DNA from: Hydractinia symbiolongicarpus
Taxonomy: Eukaryota > Cnidaria > Hydrozoa > Anthoathecata > Hydractiniidae
Direction: 5' to 3'
DNA length: 64,000 nt
Assembly: GCF_029227915.1 (NCBI RefSeq)
Contig: NC_079889.1
Span: 8,868,001-8,932,000, forward strand
The position numbers and the translations under genes are program-made. Numbering within the stretch: position 1 is the stretch's first letter; each line of letters starts with the position of its first letter. The notes under the pieces were generated by a model that saw only the letters and a program-made list of their open reading frames with translations, did not search any database and was not told where the DNA came from. Shown one piece after another: positions 23,795-34,815 of the stretch.

Positions 23795-24422
23795 GAATTT
23801 CCGCGCCCGAAGGCGTAGGAAATTCTTTAAAACCGTCGTTTTTTCTTTTGGAGCATTTTTTGAGAAAAAATCGACCCTGGGATTTCACGTTCCTCTGATT
23901 TTTTCTTACCTTAATGTCATTTTAGGCCAAAATTGGTTCAAAAATTAAAACTACTTTATTTTCCACAATATTTGGCACATTTAACAAAAGTATGCTGAAC
24001 ATGATGGTGACATCAAAATTTCTATTTTTGGCCACTTTAAATGTCATTTTAGGCAAAAATTGGTCCAAAAATTAAAACTACTTCATTTTCAACAAAAATT
24101 TGCAAAGTTAACATAAAAAATATACTGAATATGATGGTGACATCAAAATTTTGATTTTTTGTCAACTAAATACCGTTTCGCAAGACTTTGAATGATAGGC
24201 TGTATTTTTTGTTAGCAATTTCTTTTAAAATGTGGGTTTATTTTGACACGTTTCGTTTTGTTTGCGTTTGCTGTATGACATAATGTCGCTTGTGTGCTTT
24301 ATCTTCAGAGCTTCATACACCAAACCTTTTCGAATGTTTGGCACGATAACACAACGAATTAGCAGGTTGTCATCAAATATTTTGGTAGCGAGCGGAAATT
24401 CTTAGAGCCCCCAGGGCTTCTT
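23795..24422. mobile_element. Helentron/HINE-like non-autonomous element, copy 1
   Basis: The left region carries GAATTTCCGCGCCCG and the right region carries GCGGAAATTC (subterminal inverted repeats). The right end forms a short GC hairpin (GAGCCCCCAGGGCTTCTT). The interior holds two tandem units with a period of about 129 bp containing GAACATGATGGTGACATC and GTCATTTTAGGC. Central tandem repeats, subterminal inverted repeats and a 3' hairpin without target duplication are the layout of Helentron-associated elements. No Rep/helicase is present. A second copy is at 33400-34265. Confidence 0.5.
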
Positions 24423-24746
24423 GTTTAACATAATTTGGTTTGAAAGGAACAAAATGATAAATTACCTTTTGAATCATTTAGCTCTTGGTTTGTCAAACAC
24501 CCTGTATCTACCGTTTTCGGTGCATTTTATTGTCTAAATTCTGAATCAAGTGAAACAATATCAAGCTCGTTTGGAGTTATGGCCATTTAAAGTATTCAAC
24601 TTTTAAAAAATTAATGATTGGGTTTCTGTATCCCAAAGAAAGAGGTTTGAATTACTAATCCAATGAACTTTATCAATATTATGTTACTAATTTCATTGCT
24701 TAACATTATTTAAAAAAAAAAAACGTTCGTGATTTCCTTTGTACCA

Positions 24747-27700
24747 TTAAAACTCTTTCCCAGCTTCCAAGTTCTTCAGCATTTCATTAATCTTTGCAAG
24801 AACAGCCTTGGAGACATCAATTATGCTTCCTCCGGCTTTCTTCAATGCTTCTTCAATATCCTTCATCAGGTCTTTGGATTTTGCCATTATCTTGTCATAA
24901 GCTTTTCCAACATGCTGCTTCAAAATTTTGGTGACATATTCCTTTAAACCATCAGAATCCACTATAACGTAAAGAAATATTTTTTCCACAAAAAGACATT
25001 AAAAATGAGACATTTAGTAATATCAAGCTTAAAAAAAATAATGGGCAGTACAGCTGTCAGCTGCTTCACAAATTCCAGTACTTACAGTTAATAAATCGTT
25101 TCTGCATTCTAGTCTCATCACTGATATCCTCAATCAATGAACTTGTTTCGTCAGCAATTTCTTCCATCATTGAATCAACATCCAGAGCAAAGTTATCTGA
25201 TATTTCTTCTAAATGTTTTTTTAGCATTATATCCGACTCATCTGCGATTACACTGTCTTCTAGAAATACAATAGTATAGTTAAAATTAAGGTAAATAACC
25301 CTTCAATGAACTATGAAGGATAATTTCATCACAACACCTCCAATTCAACAAATCACAGTATCTTATAGAACTAGGCTTATTGCATGCCACGACCTTTTAA
25401 GCTCTAGCATAAATCAACATAAAAAACTAAGTATTTTATCCACCATACGATGGCCAATACAAAGTTCGACTTCAATATACTTACAAACACTCCTCCTATT
25501 TCTCTCAACCCCCATTTTTTTGGTTTACTCACTTCAGGCTGGGCTGTTGCTCACCACTTGCTTCGCTTATAAAGTACATAACGTATTGCCTTGTATTAGT
25601 CACTAGGCAAAGTATTTTGAGCCAAATGAGTTTGGGAATTTTGTTAGTGGAAATTTCCTCCACTAAAGGCAAATCTTAACTAGACAATTTTCACGACGAT
25701 TGTCAAATATTTCTCGTGAAATTATTCGAGATATACCGTCTGACAAACAATAAAAATGGTTTCTACTATTTATCAAAAAGGTCAACAGGATTTAAACCAA
25801 TAAAAAATCAGGAAAACAATAATTATGAAGCGATTGTGAATTTGAAAAAATCATCTAAAAATTAATTTTATTGCAGTGGAATTGATTTCTACATTTAAAC
25901 CGTAGGAATTTCTGTTAACCAATCAGAATGTTTGATTACTCCGCACCGCACAGTACAGTAGAATCCCGTTTAGTCGTATCATGCGTAACTCGGCCATTCG
26001 CTTAGTCGTACGGATATCTTGTTCATTTCGGTTTTGAAGGCCCTAATCAAGTTAATTCACTAAGTCGTACCATTTTTCTCAGACCCTTTAGCAAAAAAAC
26101 GTAATGGAATTCAGGCATTATGAAAACCGTATGTCAAATGATTTAAATTAGATATCAAATGAATGTTCACTCTTTAATATCAATATCGCGTCACGCAGAG
26201 GAGAAAAACGAAAATACAATCGCGTATGATTGTTTAAAATGTATAAAACTTAAAAAAAAGAGGCAAAAACTTTCTAATGCATTTATTATTTTTACCAAAA
26301 TTCTTTAATAAAATTCTGATTCTTTTCAAGAAAGTCGGAAATCTCAGACATTCGATAAGTGGGACGATTTTTTTATCATTTCTGAGGGTCCGAGTTAGCG
26401 GGATTCTAATGCACATATTATTTTAGGAAAGAATTTTATGCATTTTAGCTATGGGCACTAGCTAATATGACCAGGGATCGAAGAAACTGCTTATATCTTC
26501 ATACGTGGATTTAATTAGCTTTACACTGAAATTATTCTTGGGCAAAGCGCAAGTACTTAAGCAGACGAGCCAGAACGCTGTAAGATGTTATCAGTCATTT
26601 TTAAAATAACATTCCAGAAGAGATACTACTAGCCAATAACATTCCAGAAGAGATGCTACTCGCCAATAACTTTTCACAAGAGATAATACCAGCTAATAAC
26701 ATTTCACAAGAGATGCTACTAGCTAATAACTTTTCACAAGAGATACTACTCGCCAATAACATTCCACAAGAGATGCTACTCGCCAATAACATTTCACAAG
26801 AGATGCTACTCACCAATAACATTTCACAAGAGATACTACTAGCTAATAACTTTTTCACAAGAGATGCTACTAGCTAATAACTTTTCACAAGAGATATTAC
26901 TCGCCAATAACATTCCACAAGAGATGCTACTCGCCAATAACATTTCACAAGAGATGCTACTCGCCAACATTCCACAACACATACTACTCGCCAAAATTCC
27001 ACAAGAGATACTGCTCGCTAACATTCCACAAGAAATACTACTCGTCAATTTGTTGTTCCAATCGGCTTAAAATTGAAGCCTGTCAAAATCTACGTTTTAC
27101 GTTAAACCAAGTGCATTTTCCAATAAGTCATTCCCTTCATTGGAAAACCCGAGTTTTACAAATGAAATGTATTTTTCTCAACTTACCAACATCGCGTTTG
27201 TAGGTTCCGAGAACTTTATCAAGAACTGTTTGAACGTATCTTTTAATGGTATGCAACTGGTTGGTCGTCATCTCCAAAAGATTCTTGATTGTCCACTTCA
27301 TGAGACCAGTTGATTTTTTTAAAGCTTTCTTCAGGAGGTCTCTTAAAGAAGGTGCCTGTCGTTTTGAGATCTGTGACCCTATCGAAATTTAGATTTTAAT
27401 CAAGAAAGCATTACTTGTTTAAATTTTAAATCAACTCGTTGTTATTTTATTTCCGTCATTGATATATAGTTTACTTTTTAACAGAACCTGAAAAGTTTGA
27501 AATATTGTAAATTTTAATGATGTACTCCACTTTTTTAATTTTAAAAAAAATTGCTTTACAAAAAGATACTAAACTGGCAAGAGGACCCTCTGGCGAAATA
27601 CGAAAAAAAAAATCTCGAAAAGTATGATTTTAATACTAACTGTAATAAAGGGGAAAAAATACGATCACATTCGGCATGACATCGTACCTTTCTTTGCCAA

Positions 27701-30700
27701 CATATCTGCGATTAATTTCTTGATATCTTTGTATTTACTTTTACCCTCCAAGATAGCTTTTTCAACAGCGGCTCTGATCTTCGCATCAACAACTTTCATA
27801 GTATCCAGAGTCTTGGCAATTGCCTTCTTTAAATATTCTTTCGCTTTTATTATCCCATTTTCCAACACTAAAACGTAAATTGATTTTATTATACTAGCCC
27901 GTGGATAAACCCAAGAGTTCGCCCGTCCTTTTTATAGCGCAGTGCGTGCTTCTCTCTACTTGCGCAGCTAAGCGACCATTTTGCGTGACAGACAGACAGC
28001 CGGACAGACGTATACGGGTATTATAATATACTAGTCGTTAGCCCGTGGAAAATCCACGGGTTCGCCCGTCGCAGCTAAACTACTATTTTGCGTGACAGAC
28101 AGACAGACGTATACGGGCATTATATATTACTAGTCGTTAGCCCGTGGAAAATCCACGGGTTCGCCCGTCCTTTTTATACCGCATTTCGTGCTTCTCGCTA
28201 TTGCGCAGCTAAGCTACCATTTTGCGTGACAGACGGACAGACAGACGTATACGGGCATTATAATATAGATACAGTACGTATTATTAAGAAACTTCAATTT
28301 TCATAAGATCAAGTTAAATCGAACTTAAAAGCGATCTTTCCTATGGAATAAGATTTTTGACAGATAAGAAAAGCTTGAAGAATGTCACTTTTTTTGCCCG
28401 TCTTGTAGCTGTCAAACTTGTCAATAGGTTTTTTACTAATAATTAGCCTGTAAAAACCTCACATTTTAGCTAAGAAAGAATTCCACTTCTGTCATCCATG
28501 CTTGGCTGTAGTTGGTTTTATCAAAATAACAGTTGCATATTTTTTCCTTCTCGTTTTCATTGCTTTATCACTATTATATTTCGCGTTAAGTAACATTTTA
28601 CAATCATTCCTTAAAATTACAACCACATTTTGTGATTAGGAAACAAAAGTGTTTGTTTACATAGGTGATAAATGTGAAGGTTAAGCTATAGGACAACATG
28701 CTTATAAATATCTGGGTTTTTTTCTTGTAATAAGGACTAAGAATTATAACTAAGAATTATTAAAGACACACAACTATGTAGAGTATGATTTAAAAAATAA
28801 TCAATACTACTAACTTTTTTTATACTTCTCCAACACTTCCTTTAAATCTCTCTTTTCCATCAAGCTTCGTTTTCTTCGTCCAAATTTACTTTTTATGTAG
28901 TTCAAAATACTCTTATAAAGATCTGTTGCTTTGATTAGTCCCTTTTTTACGGCATCGACAATGGACTCTTTAACTTTTTGTGCAGTGACTCCAACTTTTG
29001 CTGCTAGGGACGTAATTCTTCGGCAATTCTAGTAAGAAGGTCCAGGCTTCTAATAAAGATTGTTTTTTTGTAAGGAAACAGCTCCACATTTATTGGTAAG
29101 CTTACTGTTGAAATAAAAAAATCCTCCGAAAATGTAAACCAAGACTTTCACAAAGTTGGGTAACATTCTATTATTAAAAATACTCACATCTGCACTCAAA
29201 AATTGTTCGCAATCAATGAAGGCATCGGCAATTTTGTACACGACAGTCGTAAAACCTTTACCAACTTTGTATCCCATGACAATGGCAGACCGGACAGCGT
29301 TCATCATTTTCGGCATTCCAATGCGTATTTTTTTGGCGTATGCTCTTAAATTAACACAGACCTGAAAACCAATATAAATGCCTACATTATAGGTAACAAA
29401 CATTTGCTTATCGAGTTAAATTTGTTTTTATAATTAAATTAAAGGTACGAAACAAAACAAAACAAAAACAAACAAACAAACAAACAAACAAGCAACAACG
29501 AACTACAACATCAACAAAAACAAAAACAAAGAAAACCAAGCAACTTACGTCTGGATTTAACAGTTCTTCACATGTGAAGTTTTCGGCATATTTTTTCATG
29601 GAGGTGAGTGTAGTCATAACGGTATCTTGTACTTTATTGTATCCTTTTAGAAGGCTGTCAACAGTTGCTTGCTTGATTTGATCGGCCTTCAATTTTAATG
29701 CTGCGCCAATGTCTTCAATTTGTTTGCATTTCTTGAAAAATTGTTGGGAAGCAATAAGTAATAACAGAAAATGGTGCATGTTTTTGTCAGTTTAACTCTT
29801 AGGCTGCAAAAGAAACCCATTGGAGTCAATAAAAGACAAATATACTAAATCATTCAATTTTAACATTCAAAGAGAAATTAATTCTCTTTCTCTTCCGTCA
29901 ATGTTTGAATAGTGATTGAGAAGGAATTGGAATCAATGACAAGATGCCAGCAAAAAAGCAGGATATTTAATGTTTAACGCGGTTTTCCTCAAAGTGGGAA
30001 ATCTTTTGTGAAGGAAACAAAATATATTTTGATTGGTTTAATATTACGAAAATTAAGAATAAGGCCTCATTCATCAAAACATGAAATTCCACAATGCAAT
30101 TTGAATATTCAGAATGAACAAATCAGGAATGAAACCAATGTGAGTTATGTGAAACAATATACCCTATTTTAACTTACATCAGCCGGCAAGATATCTGCAC
30201 ATGTTTTTTCCATCAGATCATTTCGGATGTAATCTTCAACCTTTGCTTTGATATCTTTTGCCAAAGCAGCACCTTCTAGCATGGCTTTTACTAAATATGG
30301 TTTCAATTGATCACCTTTCTTTTGGAGGTATTTGCCAACTGTATCCAACTTATCGCAGAACTAAAAAAAATAACAATTTAGTTTAGATATTAATTCGGGA
30401 GATAACGTTCAACAAAACCAAAATACCTGTGTCAGTTCCAAATTTCAATAACTTCTGGAATACGTTATTAATTGTTATGAACACACAGGGGATATATATA
30501 GATTACTATTTTTTGAGACACAGTGCAACCTTTTTAAATCGGACATCCTCTTAAGCAGACACCTCCTTAAAACAGACAAAAAACATTGTCACGGACAATT
30601 TTTTAATAAATTCTTATAATAACACTTCTCTAAAGCCTAAAGTCTAAAGTGGACACCTCCTTAAAGCGGACACTTTATAAAGACTAAAACATTTTTGCTT

Positions 30701-31927
30701 AGGAAACTGTTGATAACCTAAAATGTCCAAAAACGTCTTTATTTAGCAAAATTTTAATGCTTAATGGATTTCCGGCGTTGGACTAGGATTTTTTAAAATA
30801 ATCAAAATCTTTCCTAGGCGAACACCTGTCTAAAGCAGACAAAATCTTTGGTCCCGTAAGTGTCTGACTCGAAGCGGCTTCAAAGTTTTTCCAAAACCTT
30901 TGGATGCACAGTATGGCACAGTATTATGCTAATTTATTACTTTCTTCTCATATTGCGATGTCATGGCTTGTAACATTACCTTGTGAGAATTTATGACGTA
31001 TAGGGTCTGTAAATATTAAAGAAAGCCTTTTTACCCCTTTTCAACCAAGCTCTTCTTTCCGCCCCTCTTGTCATGACAGCCTACACCCTCGTCACAGATT
31101 CCAGTATCGCAGATGACACTATATCATTTAATGTCATTGACATTTCGGGAGGAAGAACGACAAGATTAAAATCTATACGCGACACCACCATAAAAAATTG
31201 TCAAGCGTCATTTTAACCTACCTGTTTATCAACTAAATCTTCACAGCTTTTACTTAAGATTTCTTTCTCCAGGAATTTCTCAACGCTTGCTTTGACATCT
31301 TCTGCTTTGGTAATACCCTTGCTATAAGCATCCTTGATTGCTTCTTCAATAACATTTGCTTTTAACTTGATCGAAGTCGCAATGTTACGAAACCGATCAC
31401 AAACCTTAAAAATAGAAATATTTTTGTTCAAAGTAGAAGCGATTAATTTAAGATCGGATTTTTTAGTGTGTCGATTAATAAATACAATGCCAGCGATGAA
31501 GCAGAAAGTGAGAGTTACATGTATAAAATACTTCTTTGTGTTCAAATGGCGAAAGAACGTTGACATTAGCGAATCATTACGTATTGGTGTATTTGATGGC
31601 TTAGTAATTCATCCAATTGGAGTTGACAGCAAGAAAATGCTTATTTCACAAAATATGTCTTTCATTGCACAAGAGTCAACTTTCCACATCCTCCTGAATG
31701 CCTGAAATGTTATTACGAAGTGTAGAAAGCAAAATGCTCTGGAAACGAAGGTGAACATTAAACAGCAATCAACAAAACATCTTATTTGTAAGGGTGTGTG
31801 GAGAAGGGGAGTACATTACCTTTACTGCCAACACAGAATCACATTTCACTGCCCTTTTCTGTACAATGACGTCATCAGCGTCAATAAACGTTACTGCTAT
31901 GGCAACGATAAGTAAACACAGCTTCAT
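24747..31927 (-). CDS. Secreted polyprotein-like precursor of tandem two-helix modules (601 aa, ten exons)
   Basis: The exons on the minus strand are 31820-31927, 31222-31404, 30178-30360, 29549-29731, 29188-29361, 28815-29028, 27688-27867, 27187-27378, 25086-25259 and 24747-24961. They total 1806 bases (602 codons with stop), with every junction GT/AG and in phase. Exon 1 encodes a signal peptide (MKLCLLIVAIAVTFIDA) and a QKR site. Exons 2-4 are each exactly 61 codons with Cys at 2 and 54 and Gly at 30. Exon 5 (58 codons) and exon 6 keep Cys2 and Gly30. The modules are Lys/Glu/Ala-rich with predicted helices either side of Gly30. Exon 6 contains a GRRKRS site. Later exons lack the cysteine pair but keep amphipathic helices. 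Exon 9 is acidic and ends in QKR. Family unknown to me. Secretion and proteolytic processing are inference. A phase switch from 0 to 1 after exon 6 suggests a two-part origin. Confidence 0.8.
25956..26411. mobile_element. Tigger/pogo-like MITE in intron
   Basis: The left end CAGTAGAATCCCGTTTAGTC and the right end GTCCGAGTTAGCGGGATTCT followed by AATG are imperfect inverted repeats, preceded by TA. The CAGTAGAATCCCG start is typical of Tigger-type terminal repeats. The interior is non-coding, about 0.45 kb. It lies in the intron between exons 8 and 9 of the secreted-precursor gene. Confidence 0.6.
26606..27050. repeat. 30-bp minisatellite, ~15 units
   Basis: The consensus unit is AATAACATTTCACAAGAGAT followed by GCTACTAGCT. 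The last units shorten to about 24-27 bp. The unit is a multiple of three and free of stops in several frames, so both strands show long repetitive frames (for example LLASSISCEM). Polarised shortening at the right edge is seen. It is intronic in the secreted-precursor gene and is probably non-coding. Confidence 0.9.
27893..28266. mobile_element. Three head-to-tail hairpin MITEs
   Basis: Copies at about 27893-28031, 28032-28129 (internally deleted after TTCGCCCGTC) and 28130-28266 each start ACTAG and end GTATACGGGCATTATA or similar. Each has the CCCGTGGAAAATCCACGGG hairpin (degenerate in copy one). Same family as 20160-20487. Located in the intron between exons 6 and 7 of the secreted-precursor gene. 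Confidence 0.75.
30521..30880. mobile_element. Decayed Tigger-like repeat
   Basis: Starts CAGTGCAACCTTTTTAAATC and repeats GGACACCTCCTTAAAGCGGA-type words (AGCAGACACC, AAGTGGACACCTCC, AGCGGACACT). This is typical of pogo/Tigger non-autonomous ends. The right boundary is unclear. Lies in the intron between exons 2 and 3 of the secreted-precursor gene. Confidence 0.45.
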
Positions 31928-33399
31928 CTACAAAATAAGTGGTTTAAACAAATAAATAAAAAAACAAAAAAGAAAAATTATATAGAAAATACAAGACTTT
32001 GTGGTTATAGTATTTCCTATCACATAAATTAACCATTAAATGATGGGTCCCGCAATTATGCGGTCAAGAATGGTAACAACGCCGTAGTTTGATCACCACA
32101 ACTCCTGAAAACTGGGTTATCATAACTCCGACATGTTTTAAAATAGGGATTGGACTACCCAACGGTGTTAAAACTGAATTGCCGGACCTTGTCCTCGGCC
32201 AACAATTGTTGCATAATTTTTTAGAAGTTGAGTATTTGTTAACTGAATAAAGAAGCGTTTTCTTATAACGAGCCATCCTTTAAGAGTTAAATGTTATACC
32301 GTACACACTCTTATATATAATTGTGAACTACCCCCTCCTTATTTTCAATTTAAAAAAAAACTTTGCTGCTGTACCCTGGAGTTTTGATATCCTACAGAGT
32401 GTATGAGTGTATTTGAAATAAATTTTCTAGACCTGCCAACCTAGTTCAAAGTTGAAATGTTACGGCTTTTCAAAATGATTGTCCCCGTATGTGCGACTTA
32501 TATCCCACAAATGAGTTAATAGTTCTTTAAACTTTGTACTTTGTAGGCACAAAATCTGGCCTTTCTTGAAAAGTTTATAGCACAAGGACAACGATTCTTA
32601 TACAATCATACGGTATAGTTTAAAAAGGAAGTGTTAATTTATTTGTATTTCTCATAGATGTTCCAAAAGCAATTTCACCGAGACTATGATTTCTGTTAGA
32701 TAGTTTTTTATTAATATTAAAAACTGATAAGTCAAACTGCTTTTCAGAACATGATGCACAAAAAAGCGATAAATCGAACTGAAAACTGATTTACCTTTGA
32801 TTACGCACTGACGAAGCCTTTGACACCAATCCGTAAGAAGTCCGTGTATTAACCTTTATATGAAGCATGTATTTACAATATGTTCATCTGCACAAACTTT
32901 GCAATATACTTTCTGTGACAAACACGGGTGTTGAAACATACTTGAATGTCATTTACTGATATTCCGAGACTCTTCTGTGCACAATGACTGCATCTTGAAT
33001 TATATTGATAACAATGATGAGAATTTTTGGTGATAAGGAATTTACTACACCCTGTGAATGCATCAATTTTTGTACTGCCCATTACTCGATGATGTTGACA
33101 CAGCTATGCAACTACAAACAAATACTGATATTGATTTAAGCGGTTTAAATTTTAGCTATTGATTAGAGGAGAATAAAATCTAAAAAAACAAGTTTAAAAC
33201 GTTATTACAAAATTTAAAGAAGGGCGGAGTGGGTTGCGGAGTGGGTGGGGGAGGTATTAATGACTAGACTTAACTCCACTCCAAATTATGTCGTTTCGTT
33301 GGCGGCGTAATTTCGGACATACCCAACCTCTATTTCAAGGAGTAGTAAAACTTGACAATTATCTTAAAAATAGTTTTCTCTCTCATTTTTCAGATAAAA
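31928..33399. other. Upstream region of secreted-precursor gene, otherwise no supported gene
   Basis: Apart from the candidate promoter and 5' exon, only short unassigned frames occur. No domain-bearing exon or strong repeat was seen. Confidence 0.4.
32795..32860 (-). promoter_or_regulatory. Candidate TATA box and 5'UTR exon of the secreted-precursor gene
   Basis: On the minus strand a TATAAA word lies at 32860-32855. About 60 bases downstream is a CAAAG|GTAAAT donor, with the last exon base at 32795. An acceptor TTTTGTAG ends at 31928, directly before the ATG of coding exon 1. A short non-coding first exon starting near 32830, followed by an intron of about 0.87 kb, would explain this arrangement. 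No transcript evidence. Confidence 0.35.
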
Positions 33400-34265
33400 A
33401 AGGACTACTTGATAAAGCTTTAGCCTTTTTTAGATTAACAAAAAAGTATGCTGAACATAATGATGACATTATAATTTTGATTTTTGTCACATTAAATGTT
33501 ATTTTAGGCCAAAATTGGTCCAAAAATTAAAACTACTTTTTTTTCGATAAAATTTGGCAAAGTTAACAAAAAAGTATGCTGAACATGATGGTGACATCAA
33601 AATTTTGGTTTTTTGCTACCTTAAATGTCATTTTAGGCCAAAATTGGTCCAAAAATTAAAACTACTTTTTTTCGATAAAATTTGGCACAGTTAACAAAAA
33701 AAGTATGCTGAACATGTTGGTGACATCAAAATTTTGGTTTTTTGCCACCTTAAATATCATTTTAGGCCAAAATTGGTCCAAAAATTCAAACAACTTTATT
33801 TTCAACAAAATTTGGCAGAGTTAACAAATAAAGTATGCTGAATATGATGGTGACATCAAAATTTTGGTATTTTGCCACCCTAAATGTCAATTTAGGCCAA
33901 AATTGGTCCAAAAATTAAAACTACTTCATTTTCAACAAAAATTTGCAAAGTTAACATAAAAAATATACTGAATATGATGGTGACATCAAAATTTTGATTT
34001 TTTGTCAACTAAATACCGTTTCGCAAGACTTTGAATGATAGGCTGTATTTTTTGTTAGCAATTTCTTTTAAAATTTGGGTTTATTTTGACACGTTTCGTT
34101 TTGTTTGCGTTTGCTGTAAGACATAATGTCGCTTGTGTGCTTTATCTTCAGAGCTTCATGCACCAAACCTTTTCGAATGTTTGGCACGGTAACACAACGA
34201 ATTAGCAGGTTGTTATCAAATATTTTGGTAGCCAGTGGAAATTCTTAGAGCCCCCAGGGCTTCTT
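33400..34265. mobile_element. Helentron/HINE-like non-autonomous element, copy 2
   Basis: Homologous to 23795-24422 from the tandem units to the 3' hairpin (GAGCCCCCAGGGCTTCTT). This copy has about five units of about 129 bp (GCTGAAC/ACTGAAT words near 33450, 33579, 33709, 33838 and 33967) instead of two. The two copies diverge immediately after GGGCTTCTT, which marks the 3' end. The left boundary is uncertain. Confidence 0.55.
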
Positions 34266-34547
34266 ATTATTTATTGACTTGATAACTTTATTAAATTTTT
34301 GCTACTTAAAAATTCTAAATCAGAGGTAAAGTACAACTAGAAAGGTAAAAATGGCGCAAATAAAGTTTCTGTGTAAAATTAAAAGATATTTGGAAACTAA
34401 GTTTTTGTTAAGTGATTCCTTTTTAACGAACTGAGTACAAGGTGTTAGTTACAACCTTGAGAACAACATAAGTTATCATGTTCTATAAAACCTCAGAATT
34501 TCGTAGCATTTAAAGAGGGTAGCGTTTAGTAGGCTGATCTATAAGAC

Positions 34548-34815
34548 TAGTCGGTGGCCCGTGAAATAATCCACGGGTTCGCCTGTCCTTTTTATACCGC
34601 TTTTTGTCGAAGTGTGAGACAGCTGTTATCAAGTTTAGTATAAAAAGTTATGACTGAAGAGAGTTTTTGTTGTTTAAGAAATATCACTTAACTAGTCGGT
34701 GGCGCGTTAATAAATCCACCGGTTCGCCCGTCCTTACTAATCGTATTTATGTGTCTCGCTACCCTGGTTACCATTTTACGTTAAGGGCACACGGATACGC
34801 GTGTTATAATATAAA
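34548..34815. mobile_element. Two degraded hairpin MITE copies
   Basis: Fragments starting ACTAGTCGGTGGCCCGTG (34548) and ACTAGTCGGTGGCGCGTT (34691) belong to the same family as 20160-20487 and 27893-28266. The second ends near ATACGCGTGTTATAATATA. Confidence 0.6.

Noticed and set aside
26606-27050. CRISPR-like regular repeat array
   Set aside because: Units are contiguous 30-bp repeats without distinct spacers, and the setting is a eukaryotic intron. It is a minisatellite.
26601-27070. Repeat proteins of the LLASSISCEM / LLANNISQEM type on both strands
   Set aside because: The frames exist only because the 30-bp unit lacks stops. Both strands are open equally, which marks a DNA repeat rather than a gene.
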